Assembly (NCBI RefSeq): GCF_009937995.1 | Contig: NZ_AP021881.1 | Coordinates: 1,984,001-2,048,000, forward strand | Direction of reading: 5' to 3' | Source of the DNA: Sulfuriferula nivalis | Lineage (GTDB): Bacteria; Pseudomonadota; Gammaproteobacteria; Burkholderiales; Sulfuriferulaceae | Length of the DNA stretch: 64,000 nucleotides | Position numbers and translations under genes: made by a program | Notes under the pieces: generated by a model | The model's database searches: none | What the model was told of the DNA's origin: nothing | Seen by the model: the letters and a program-made list of their open reading frames with translations, nothing else | Shown: piece after piece, positions 56,906 to 64,000 of the stretch | Layout: each line of letters begins with the position of its first letter | Position numbering within the stretch: the first letter of the stretch is position 1

Positions 56906-56922
56906 GTTCAGAGTATCTGAAC
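56906..56922 (+). promoter_or_regulatory. small hairpin in the flgM 5' leader
   Basis: GTTCAGA, GTA, TCTGAAC: a perfect 7-bp stem with a 3-nt loop, beginning about 11 bp after the sigma-28 -10 box, hence at or near the first transcribed base and 21 bp before the ATG. It could stabilise the transcript or affect translation. Confidence 0.6.
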
Positions 56923-56943
56923 CTTGATTGAAAGAAGATTATC

Positions 56944-57264
56944 ATGAAAATTACTGACTCCATTAAAAACATAACCAGCCTGCCGGTGGGTAATACAACC
57001 ACGAACAGTGCTAAGGGCAACGAGCAAGCTGCTGCGGTATCGACGGCTAACAGCAACACTGGCGCCAAAGTAACCTTGTCGCCGCTGTCGTCTCAACTTC
57101 AGGCGTTACAGGTGCAAATTGCAGGCACCAGCGCGTTTGATACTAAAAAAGTTGAGTCTATCAAAACAGCTATTGCAAATGGTCAGTTTCAAGTTGACTC
57201 CAGTAAAATCGCGAATGAGTTAATTACTTCTGTGAGAGACTTGTTGCAATCTAGAAATGGGTAG
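56944..57264 (+). CDS. flgM: anti-sigma-28 factor FlgM
   Basis: A 106-residue, mostly disordered protein. The C-terminal half has VTLSPLSSQLQALQVQI and FDTKKVESIKTAIANGQFQVDSSKIANELI (cited by parts: KKVESIKTAIANGQFQVD, SKIANELI), the FlgM sigma-binding region. It holds FliA inactive until it is exported through the finished hook. It is transcribed from a sigma-28 promoter upstream and flgN follows after 2 bp. Confidence 0.95.
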   Translation: MKITDSIKNITSLPVGNTTTNSAKGNEQAAAVSTANSNTGAKVTLSPLSSQLQALQVQIAGTSAFDTKKVESIKTAIANGQFQVDSSKIANELITSVRDLLQSRNG

Positions 57265-57266
57265 AT

Positions 57267-57740
57267 ATGAGCACTATAGGCACTAAATTATTAGCGAATT
57301 TAAACCACGAACAACAAGCTATCGATCAACTTGTTGAATTGATAAAGCATGAACAAGAAACGCTGGTTGCCGCGAACATTGAAGCCATAGACTCCATTAC
57401 TAAACAAAAAGCCAACCTGATTGCTAAGCTGGCTGATCAAGCAAACAAACGCCATCTTATTTTAGCTGCAGCAAACTACCAAGCCGACGATACAGGCATG
57501 CAAACATGGATAGAGCAAAACAATGCACGTGAAGTAAATGAAGCATGGCAGGCATTGATACAACAAGTTAAAACTGCAAAACTGCTCAATCAAACCAACA
57601 GCCTGCTTGTAAATACACATCTAGCCCGCACCCAAAACGCACTTAACATATTACACGGCAGCAACAAATCTGGTAGCGTCTACGGTCCAAATGGACAAAC
57701 CAGCAGTTCAACTAAAGCACGCCCTATCGTTAGCGGATAG
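57267..57740 (+). CDS. flgN: flagellar export chaperone FlgN
   Basis: A 157-residue helical protein. The N-terminal half (LLANLNHEQQAIDQLVELIKHEQETLV, cited by its ends) and the helical middle with the ending GPNGQ match the FlgN family, including the C-terminal VYGPNGQT motif. It brings FlgK and FlgL to the export gate. It is co-transcribed with flgM and converges on rimO, 14 bp away. Confidence 0.93.
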   Translation: MSTIGTKLLANLNHEQQAIDQLVELIKHEQETLVAANIEAIDSITKQKANLIAKLADQANKRHLILAAANYQADDTGMQTWIEQNNAREVNEAWQALIQQVKTAKLLNQTNSLLVNTHLARTQNALNILHGSNKSGSVYGPNGQTSSSTKARPIVSG

Positions 57741-57754
57741 GACGCTGATTCAAG

Positions 57755-59068
57755 CTAAACGACCTCGCCCCACAGATCGTGCTCACCACTATCAGTAATT
57801 TCCACAGTTACAAATTCACCCACAGCCAAATCCGCACCATCTTCAATCACCACCACGCCATCGATCTCGGGTGCATCAGCATAACTGCGCCCTATTGCAC
57901 CTTCTTCACTAATCTCATCAATTAACACCGTCATGGTTTGACCAATTCGTGCCGCCAGACGATCCGCGCTGATGTCAGCCTGGCGCTCCATTAAGCGTGC
58001 ACGACGCTCTTCCTTAACCTCATCAGACACATGGTCTGGCAAAGCATTAGCAGTTGCACCATCCACAGCAGAATAAGTAAAACAACCAACCCTGTCCAAT
58101 TCAGCTTCATCGATAAAATTCATTAACTGTTGAAAATCTTCTTCAGTCTCACCAGGAAAACCAGTGATGAATGTGCTGCGTATCACCAGCTCCGGGCAGA
58201 TTTCCCGCCATGCACGTATACGTGCCAAGGTGTTTTCAGCAGCAGCAGGTCGCTTCATCGCTTTTAAAATACGTGGACTGGCATGCTGAAACGGAATATC
58301 CAGATAAGGTAAGATTTTGCCTTCGGCCATCAATGGGATAATTTCATCCACATGCGGGTAAGGGTAGACATAATGCAAACGCACCCATACATCAAGCTCG
58401 GACAACGCTGCCGCCAATTCTGTCATACGCGTACGTATAGGGCGACCCTGCCAAAAACCTGTTCGGTATTTCACATCCACACCATATGCACTAGTGTCTT
58501 GCGAAATCACCAACAGTTCTTTTACACCCGCTTCAGCCAAACGCTCTGCCTCCTGCATCACGTCACCAATAGGACGGCTCACCAAATCGCCACGCATAGA
58601 CGGGATAATGCAGAAAGTACAACGGTGATTACAGCCTTCAGATATTTTCAAATAGGCATAATGATCAGGTGTAAGTCTAATTCCTTGTGGCGGCACGAGA
58701 TCCAGATAAGGATCATGAGGTTTGGGCAAATGTGCATGTACTGCCGCCATCACCGCTTCAGTTGCATGCGGACCCGTTACCGCCAACACACTAGGGTGCG
58801 CGGCAGTTACCACATCAGCTTTCGCGCCTAGACACCCAGTGACGATTACCTTACCGTTTTCTGCCAACGCCTCACCTATCGCATCTAACGATTCTTCGAC
58901 AGCGGCATCAATAAACCCACAAGTATTAACCACGACCAGATCTGCATCATGATAATTTGGTGAAATCAAATAGCCTTCTGCACGTAATTCAGTCAGAATA
59001 CGTTCTGAATCAGACGACGCTTTAGGGCAACCTAGCGATACAAAACCAACTTTGGGTATAGCATTCAT
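57755..59068 (-). CDS. rimO: ribosomal protein S12 methylthiotransferase RimO
   Basis: A 437-residue radical SAM enzyme. The N-terminal UPF0004 domain has [19 protein letters not shown] with cluster cysteines (VVNTCGF, VTGCLGA). The radical SAM cluster is [17 protein letters not shown], and a C-terminal TRAM domain is present (about 370-437). It adds a methylthio group to an Asp of S12. YcaO, which helps this reaction in E. coli, is encoded at 10292-12001. Confidence 0.97.
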   Translation of the reverse strand: MNAIPKVGFVSLGCPKASSDSERILTELRAEGYLISPNYHDADLVVVNTCGFIDAAVEESLDAIGEALAENGKVIVTGCLGAKADVVTAAHPSVLAVTGPHATEAVMAAVHAHLPKPHDPYLDLVPPQGIRLTPDHYAYLKISEGCNHRCTFCIIPSMRGDLVSRPIGDVMQEAERLAEAGVKELLVISQDTSAYGVDVKYRTGFWQGRPIRTRMTELAAALSELDVWVRLHYVYPYPHVDEIIPLMAEGKILPYLDIPFQHASPRILKAMKRPAAAENTLARIRAWREICPELVIRSTFITGFPGETEEDFQQLMNFIDEAELDRVGCFTYSAVDGATANALPDHVSDEVKEERRARLMERQADISADRLAARIGQTMTVLIDEISEEGAIGRSYADAPEIDGVVVIEDGADLAVGEFVTVEITDSGEHDLWGEVV

Positions 59069-59084
59069 TTAATTCCACTTTCTC

Positions 59085-59288
59085 ATGTATATTATATTTT
59101 TTGCGTTTGCTTATATCTGGATTATGATGATCGTTACTGCCAGCAGCTGGATTCAAGCTGCGGTGGTGCTGATTTTCGGTGGCGCGTTAATGGCTGTCGT
59201 TTACTATTTACTGGACACACCTGGACGCAAACTACGGCGCATGGCTCGTGAAGCAGAAGAAGATGCTACCAGTAACGATCAAGCTTAG
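59085..59288 (+). CDS. small membrane protein of unknown function
   Basis: A 67-residue protein with two hydrophobic segments (about 1-20 and 24-45, the latter VVLIFGGALMAVVYYLL) and a charged, acidic cytoplasmic tail (RKLRRMAREAEEDATSNDQ). The start is an ATG 16 bp from the divergent rimO start. No known domain was recognised; it may be a membrane anchor or regulator. Coding status is supported by the amphipathic, typical layout, not by homology. Confidence 0.6.
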   Translation: MYIIFFAFAYIWIMMIVTASSWIQAAVVLIFGGALMAVVYYLLDTPGRKLRRMAREAEEDATSNDQA

Positions 59289-59405
59289 CCCTACTTCTAT
59301 CTGTACGACAACAAACTTGCAGCGCTGAACCTTCAACCAAACCCGCTCTAACCAACTACCTAACTAACATAATGAGATTATACGGGATAAGCGCACATCT
59401 TACCG

Positions 59406-60143
59406 TTATGCTGCGCGCGCATCCGAAATCCAGATCAGACTGGCCATACGCCCAGTCACCCCATCACGCCGGTATGAATAAAAGCGTTCTGCATCACCAT
59501 AGGTGCAAAATTCGCCACCATAAATTTGAGTAATTCCCATTTGTTTTAAACGTAATCGCGCTAATGCATAAATATCCGCCAGCCACTTATTAGACCCAGC
59601 TCCCTGAAAAGCACTGGCGGCTGATGGCATATCTGCGACAAACGCTGTTCTAACTTCACTGCCGACCTCGAATGCATTTGGACCTATTGCCGGACCCATC
59701 CAGGCCATAATTTGCTCAGCTGGATGCGCCATTGCCGCGACAGTTTCTTCCAGCACACCCGCCAACAAGCCACGCCAACCTGCATGAGCCGCTCCCACTA
59801 CCGATCCATCTTGCGCGCAAAACAACACAGGCAAACAGTCTGCGGTCAACACGGCACAAACAACATCAGTATGATTTGCAACAGAAGCATCCGCTGCGAC
59901 ACGCTCATGCAAATTATCTGCGTAAGCCACTGTTGTACCATGCACTTGCTGCAACCAGCATGGTTCACTCGGCAAATCATCCCGTAACAAAGCACGATTT
60001 TCCGCCACATCAACCATGCTATCGCCCACATGGTCACCTAAATTTAGCCCCTGATAAACGCCAACACTCACCCCTTCGGCACGCAACGTTGATAAAGCCT
60101 GAACCTGACCAGGCGCAGGCCAATCCGGGTAAATATATTTCAT
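59406..60143 (-). CDS. pgeF: purine nucleoside phosphorylase / peptidoglycan editing factor PgeF (YfiH/LACC1 family)
   Basis: About 245 residues. The family core is present: WLQQVHGTTV (His ligand), VCAVLTADCLPVLFC with the zinc Cys, and VGAAHAGWRGLLAGV with the second His. MGPAIGPNAFEVG and FYSYRRDGVTGRMASLIW close the protein. These proteins are copper/zinc enzymes acting on purine nucleosides and are linked to cell-wall precursor editing in E. coli. The ATG at 60143 overlaps the rluD stop by 4 bp; a longer frame to 60167 is not favoured. Confidence 0.93.
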   Translation of the reverse strand: MKYIYPDWPAPGQVQALSTLRAEGVSVGVYQGLNLGDHVGDSMVDVAENRALLRDDLPSEPCWLQQVHGTTVAYADNLHERVAADASVANHTDVVCAVLTADCLPVLFCAQDGSVVGAAHAGWRGLLAGVLEETVAAMAHPAEQIMAWMGPAIGPNAFEVGSEVRTAFVADMPSAASAFQGAGSNKWLADIYALARLRLKQMGITQIYGGEFCTYGDAERFYSYRRDGVTGRMASLIWISDARAA

Positions 60144-61069
60144 AACAACTCGGCACTTTCTAAACAAATCAACAAATCAGCAAAATCCGCAGGCGGATCT
60201 ACTTGCCATACCATATCCTCACCCGTAACAGGATGTACCAAACCCAGTTGTGTAGCATGCAATGCCTGTCGCGGAAAATCCCGGACACATGACAACGCAC
60301 TATTCTGCCCACGATGATAAGTAGCGTCACCCACTAATGGGTAGCCTATCGATGTCATGTGCACACGTATTTGATGCGTACGTCCAGTTTCTAGCGCACA
60401 TCGAAGTAAGCTATGTCTGGCAAAACGACGTAACACCGTATATCGAGTTACTGCCTCACGACCATTGCTCACCACCGCCATTTTGATACGCTGCGTAGGA
60501 TGCCGCCCTATTGGCGCATCAACCACACCATCATGCTCTACCACCCCATGCGTTACCGCCAAATATTCACGTTTCACACTGCGCGACTGTAACTGCCTCA
60601 CCAAATGTGTTTGCGCGGTCAAAGTTTTGGCAACGACCATCAAACCACTGGTATCTTTATCCAGCCGGTGCACGATACCCGCCCGTGGCACATGGGTAAT
60701 TGCAGGGAAATAGAATAACAATGCATTTAGCAATGTGCCTTGCCAATTGCCACTCCCAGGATGCACCACTAAACCCACTGGTTTATTGAGTACCAAAATA
60801 CTATCATCTTCATAAATGATATCTAATGGAATATCTTCCGCCACTGCGGGTAATTCCGCTGGATGCGGTTCTGGTTGAACCGTAACTTTCTCGCCACCCC
60901 AGACTTTATCCTTCACGCCCAATACCCGCCCATTGACCTGAACCAATGATTGTTTAATCCAATCCTGGATACGGCTACGCGAGTAATCTGGCATCAGCGA
61001 TGCAAGTGCACTATCCAAACGAACACCACCACTCGAAAAAGGAATTTCCAATTCGATAGCAGCATCCAT
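60140..61069 (-). CDS. rluD: 23S rRNA pseudouridine(1911/1915/1917) synthase RluD
   Basis: About 309 residues from the ATG at 61069, which aligns with the E. coli start; upstream starts at 61111 or 61189 overlap bamD. An N-terminal S4 domain (RLDSALASLMPDYSRSRIQDWI region) is followed by the catalytic HRLDKDTSGLMVVAKT block (Asp in the motif) and GRTHQIRVHM. It isomerises uridines in helix 69. Divergent from bamD and coupled to pgeF, a grouping seen in many proteobacteria. Confidence 0.94.
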   Translation of the reverse strand: MDAAIELEIPFSSGGVRLDSALASLMPDYSRSRIQDWIKQSLVQVNGRVLGVKDKVWGGEKVTVQPEPHPAELPAVAEDIPLDIIYEDDSILVLNKPVGLVVHPGSGNWQGTLLNALLFYFPAITHVPRAGIVHRLDKDTSGLMVVAKTLTAQTHLVRQLQSRSVKREYLAVTHGVVEHDGVVDAPIGRHPTQRIKMAVVSNGREAVTRYTVLRRFARHSLLRCALETGRTHQIRVHMTSIGYPLVGDATYHRGQNSALSCVRDFPRQALHATQLGLVHPVTGEDMVWQVDPPADFADLLICLESAELL

Positions 61070-61109
61070 GTTTAATGTATAATCTGTTAACTGTTTTTCG
61101 GAAGATGTC

Positions 61110-61901
61110 ATGAAACGAATTTTACTTGTTTTACTGCTCGTTGGGTTAGCTGGTTGCAGCAGCACCCCCACAACCAACGATGAAACCAAAAATTGGTCTG
61201 CTCAAAAAATCTACGCTGAAGCCAAAGATATGTTGAATTCAGGTAGTTATGAGAAAGCGATCAAGCTATTTGAGACTCTGGAAGCGCGCTATCCTTATGG
61301 CCGTTATTCACAACAGGCGCAGCTTGAAGTCGCTTATGCATATTACAAAGACAATGAACCGGTGTCTGCCGTTGCCGCTTGTGACCGTTTTATCAAGCTC
61401 CACCCCAATCATCCCAATGTTGATTATGCCTACTATTTAAAAGGGCTATCCAACTTTACTGAAGATCAGAGCTTTTTCGCACGCATTGCTGATCAGGACA
61501 TGACAGAGCGCGATCCACGTTCTGCAAGTAATTCCTATGCATCATTTCAAGAACTATCGACCCGCTTTCCAGACAGCAAATACACACCTGATGCTATTGC
61601 ACGGATGAAATATTTGATTGATGCGCTGGCTATGCATGAGGTGCACGTTGCGCAATATTATTACAAACGTGGCGCATACGTCGCTGCGGCAAACCGCGCT
61701 CAATATGCACTTAAAACCTATCCACAAGCACCTGCTAACGAACTGGGCATAGCCATCATGGTTCGTTCATATGATGCTTTAGGCACAAATGATTTACGTG
61801 ACGATGCGCTGCGGGTTCTGAAGCTCAATTTCCCCAAAAGCAAATATATCGCTGGCAATTTTGACAAAACCAAACCCTGGTGGCGTTTCTGGGAATTATA
61901 A
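61110..61901 (+). CDS. bamD: outer-membrane assembly lipoprotein BamD
   Basis: A 263-residue lipoprotein. The lipobox LAGC (about residue 16) follows a hydrophobic leader. TPR repeats run through the protein: YAEAKDMLNSGSYEKAIKLFE, YGRYSQQAQLEVAYAYYK, HPNVDYAYYLKGLSNF. It belongs to the BAM complex that inserts outer-membrane proteins. Essential in most relatives. The ATG lies just 41 bp from the rluD start. Confidence 0.96.
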   Translation: MKRILLVLLLVGLAGCSSTPTTNDETKNWSAQKIYAEAKDMLNSGSYEKAIKLFETLEARYPYGRYSQQAQLEVAYAYYKDNEPVSAVAACDRFIKLHPNHPNVDYAYYLKGLSNFTEDQSFFARIADQDMTERDPRSASNSYASFQELSTRFPDSKYTPDAIARMKYLIDALAMHEVHVAQYYYKRGAYVAAANRAQYALKTYPQAPANELGIAIMVRSYDALGTNDLRDDALRVLKLNFPKSKYIAGNFDKTKPWWRFWEL

Positions 61902-61904
61902 TTA

Positions 61905-62573
61905 ATGAGTAAGCTGGTTCTATTTGACCTAGACAATACCTTGCTGGCAGGTGATTCAGATTACGAATGGGGGCAATTTCTCATCGCTCGTGGCATCGTT
62001 GACCGTGATCTGTATGAAACCAAAAACGAACAGTTTTATCAGCAATATAAAGCTGGCACGCTGGACATCCATGAGTTTCTGGATTTCCAGCTTCGCCCAC
62101 TCGCACTCCATAGTCGCGCTCAACTAAATGCATGGCATGCTGATTTTATGCACGACAAAATCAAGCCCATGATGACCACAGCGGCACGCAATCTGGTTAC
62201 GCAAGCGCTTGCCGATGCGGATATGGTTGCCATCATCACCGCAACCAATAGTTTTGTCACCGCGCCTATAGCGCAGGCATTTGGCATACCACACTTAATC
62301 GCAACAGAACCTGAACAAATCAATGGTGAGTTTACGGGCAAGGTTGCTGGAATACCCAGTTTCCGTGAAGGCAAAATCACGCGTCTAAATGACTGGTTGG
62401 CCGCGCATAACAAACAGCTTAAAGATTTTAATGAAAGCTGGTTTTATAGCGACTCGCTCAATGACCTGCCTTTGTTGGAATTAGTCAGCCATCCCGTAGC
62501 AGTCGATGCCGACCCAACGCTTGCAGCATATGCAAACAAATTAGGCTGGCCTAGCATCAGCTTACGCAATTAA
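61905..62573 (+). CDS. HAD-IB superfamily phosphatase
   Basis: A 222-residue protein. The catalytic DxD motif is LVLFDLDNTLLAGDSD (residues 4-19), with motif II IITATNSFVTAPIA (about 107-120) and motif III in WFYSDSLNDLPLL (about 180-192). It is the SerB-like IB type; the substrate is not clear. It is transcribed with bamD (3 bp gap) and pcnB (6 bp gap). Confidence 0.9.
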   Translation: MSKLVLFDLDNTLLAGDSDYEWGQFLIARGIVDRDLYETKNEQFYQQYKAGTLDIHEFLDFQLRPLALHSRAQLNAWHADFMHDKIKPMMTTAARNLVTQALADADMVAIITATNSFVTAPIAQAFGIPHLIATEPEQINGEFTGKVAGIPSFREGKITRLNDWLAAHNKQLKDFNESWFYSDSLNDLPLLELVSHPVAVDADPTLAAYANKLGWPSISLRN

Positions 62574-62579
62574 ATCCAC

Positions 62580-63920
62580 ATGATTAAAAAATTCATCAAT
62601 CGGGTATTAGGTAAAAAGTCCAAAACACGCTTATTACGCATCCCTGTCAACCAGCACAAACTGACCCGTGAACAAATTTTGCCATGTGCACTTAAAGTAA
62701 CTGACACACTGCAACAGGCTGGCTACAGCGCATTTGTCGTTGGTGGCGCGGTGCGCGATTTACTCATAGGAAAAACCCCTAAAGACTTTGACGTTGCCAC
62801 CAATGCCACCCCAGAACAAGTACGTGACCTGTTCCGTCGTTCACGTATCATCGGTCGACGCTTCCGCTTGGTTCACGTCATGTGCGGCAACGACACCATA
62901 GAAGTTTCCACTTTCCGTGCCAGCGCAGCAACGGAAGAAGACGACACCAAGCAAATCACCGACGACACAGGTCGTATCGTCAGAGACAACGTCTTTGGTG
63001 ATCAGGAAAGTGATGCAGAGCGCCGTGATTTCACTGTGAATGCGCTCTATTACGACCCAAGCACTGAGGAAATACTGGACTACCGTGGCGGCGTGGCTGA
63101 CATTAACAACAAAATACTGCGCATCATCGGTGATCCCGCTACCCGTTACCGTGAAGACCCAGTACGTATGATGCGTGCTGCCCGCTTTGCCGCTAAACTG
63201 GACTTTCATATTGACGAAACGACGCGCGCACCCATAGCCGAACTCGCCGAACTACTCGGCAATGTACCGCCGTCACGCATGTTTGATGAAATGCTCAAGC
63301 TTTTACTTTCAGGTCATGCCCTGCGTGCCGTACACCAATTACGTGCCGAAGGCTTGCATCACGGCATTTTACCCATGCTGGACACCATACTCGAACAAGA
63401 GCACGGCAAACGCTTTATTAATGCCGCATTGCATAACACTGACCTGCGTTTACAAGCCGGCAAATCAGTGTCACCTGCTTTCCTGTTTGCCAGTTTGCTG
63501 TGGCATGAGTTACAAATCAATTACCAAAAACGACTCAGTCGTGGCGAGCTTGCCATACCCGCTTTTAATGAAGCCATGGAAGACACGCTGAATCAGCAAC
63601 GTAATCGTCTTGCAGTACCACGCCGTTTAGATGGCATGATGAAAGAAGTCTGGAGCTTGCAAGCCCGTTTCGAACAGCGTTCGGGTAGTCGTCCCTACCG
63701 TTTGCTCACCCATCCGCGCTTCCGTGCAGGTTATGACTTTTTGTTGCTACGCGCTGAAAGTGGAGAAATCGCCACTGAACTTGCTGAGTGGTGGACCACA
63801 TTCCACGTGACGGATGAGGAAACACGTGCCAGCATGCTGCTCACAGAACCAGTCAGCACAAACAAGCCAAAACGTCGCCGCCGCACCAAAAAACCTGCCA
63901 TTGCCGTCACTCATGAATAA
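62580..63920 (+). CDS. pcnB: poly(A) polymerase PcnB
   Basis: A 446-residue nucleotidyltransferase. The head has FVVGGAVRDLLIGKTPKDFDVAT with the metal-binding Asp pair (DFD), and RRDFTVNALYYDP (about 145-157), then the RNA-binding and arginine-rich tail (PKRRRRTKK) typical of PAP I. It adds poly(A) tails that help mRNA decay. It overlaps folK by 8 bp. Confidence 0.95.
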   Translation: MIKKFINRVLGKKSKTRLLRIPVNQHKLTREQILPCALKVTDTLQQAGYSAFVVGGAVRDLLIGKTPKDFDVATNATPEQVRDLFRRSRIIGRRFRLVHVMCGNDTIEVSTFRASAATEEDDTKQITDDTGRIVRDNVFGDQESDAERRDFTVNALYYDPSTEEILDYRGGVADINNKILRIIGDPATRYREDPVRMMRAARFAAKLDFHIDETTRAPIAELAELLGNVPPSRMFDEMLKLLLSGHALRAVHQLRAEGLHHGILPMLDTILEQEHGKRFINAALHNTDLRLQAGKSVSPAFLFASLLWHELQINYQKRLSRGELAIPAFNEAMEDTLNQQRNRLAVPRRLDGMMKEVWSLQARFEQRSGSRPYRLLTHPRFRAGYDFLLLRAESGEIATELAEWWTTFHVTDEETRASMLLTEPVSTNKPKRRRRTKKPAIAVTHE

Positions 63921-64000
63921 AAATCCCGCCCATGCGTATATCGCACTGGGAAGTAACTTAGCTAACCCTGCGCAACAGGTTTTGCGTGCATTTAACGCAT
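63913..64000 (+). CDS. folK: 6-hydroxymethyl-7,8-dihydropterin pyrophosphokinase FolK, truncated by window edge
   Basis: Only the first 29 codons are present. HAYIALGSNLANPAQQVLRA is the start signature of HPPK of folate synthesis, with the conserved ALGSNL. The ATG at 63913 overlaps the end of pcnB by 8 bp, the usual pcnB-folK pairing in betaproteobacteria. Confidence 0.88.
   Translation, partial: MNKNPAHAYIALGSNLANPAQQVLRAFNA

Noticed and set aside
57723-57741. CCTATC-N7-GATAGG hairpin at the flgN stop
   Set aside because: Only six base pairs, inside the end of flgN, and no T run; too weak to call a terminator.
60140-61189. Longer RluD starting at 61189 or 61111
   Set aside because: The extra N-terminus overlaps the bamD start and does not match the family; 61069 aligns with known RluD starts.

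Overview
The window looks like the chromosome of a motile, flagellated and piliated betaproteobacterium, roughly 46% G+C by eye. The order Nitrosomonadales/Methylophilales is plausible from gene order and protein flavour, but the species was not identified. Coding density is very high. Genes are packed in long operons with many 4-14 bp overlaps, and no stretch over 300 bases lacks a gene. I saw no tRNA, rRNA, insertion sequence, prophage or CRISPR array.

Layout. (1) 1-12001: a truncated HD-GYP gene followed by a PAS-GGDEF-EAL protein; a minus-strand operon mobB-ispD-ispF-HDAC-like-aldo/keto reductase; moaA; a YhiN-type flavoprotein; an RluF-like pseudouridine synthase; and ycaO. (2) 12038-18792, minus strand: a complete type IV minor-pilin operon fimT-pilV-pilW-pilX-pilY1-pilY2-like-pilE. 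(3) 18920-19960: thiO. (4) 19964-57740: a 38-kb flagellar and chemotaxis island. It holds fliE, fliFGHIJKLMNOPQR (plus strand), a minus-strand chemotaxis block (cheA, cheW, receptor, HD-GYP, receptor, cheV, receptor, cheR, cheD, cheB, cheY, cheZ, HDOD protein), the minus-strand operon flgBCDEFGHIJKL, and flgA, flgM, flgN on the plus strand. (5) 57755-64000: rimO, a small membrane protein, pgeF, rluD, bamD, a HAD phosphatase, pcnB and the first 29 codons of folK.

How it fits together. The island encodes the basal-body MS and C rings, most of the export gate and ATPase, rod, P and L rings, hook, hook-filament junction, FlgN chaperone, FlgM anti-sigma factor and a full adaptation pathway (CheR, CheB, CheD, CheZ, CheV). 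Not present in the window are flhA, flhB, fliA, fliC, fliD, fliS and motAB, which must lie elsewhere if the flagellum works. Two good sigma-28 (FliA) promoters can be read directly, upstream of flgM and of flgKL, so late-gene control by FliA/FlgM is expected. Cyclic-di-GMP proteins sit at the left edge (HD-GYP, GGDEF-EAL) and inside the chemotaxis block (HD-GYP, degenerate EAL-HDOD), suggesting that motility, pili and c-di-GMP are tied together.

Most interesting signals. Two chemoreceptor genes carry a 668-bp near-identical direct repeat flanking an HD-GYP gene, so recombination could swap sensor and tail. pilY1 has an in-frame run of eight G residues, a possible slippage site, and its von Willebrand A domain has lost MIDAS residues. 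FliN carries a tandemly duplicated N-terminal motif. The flgM leader begins with a small hairpin just after its sigma-28 promoter. cheA has a base composition unlike its neighbours. No wholly unfamiliar multi-gene system was found; the novelty here is in arrangement and detail.
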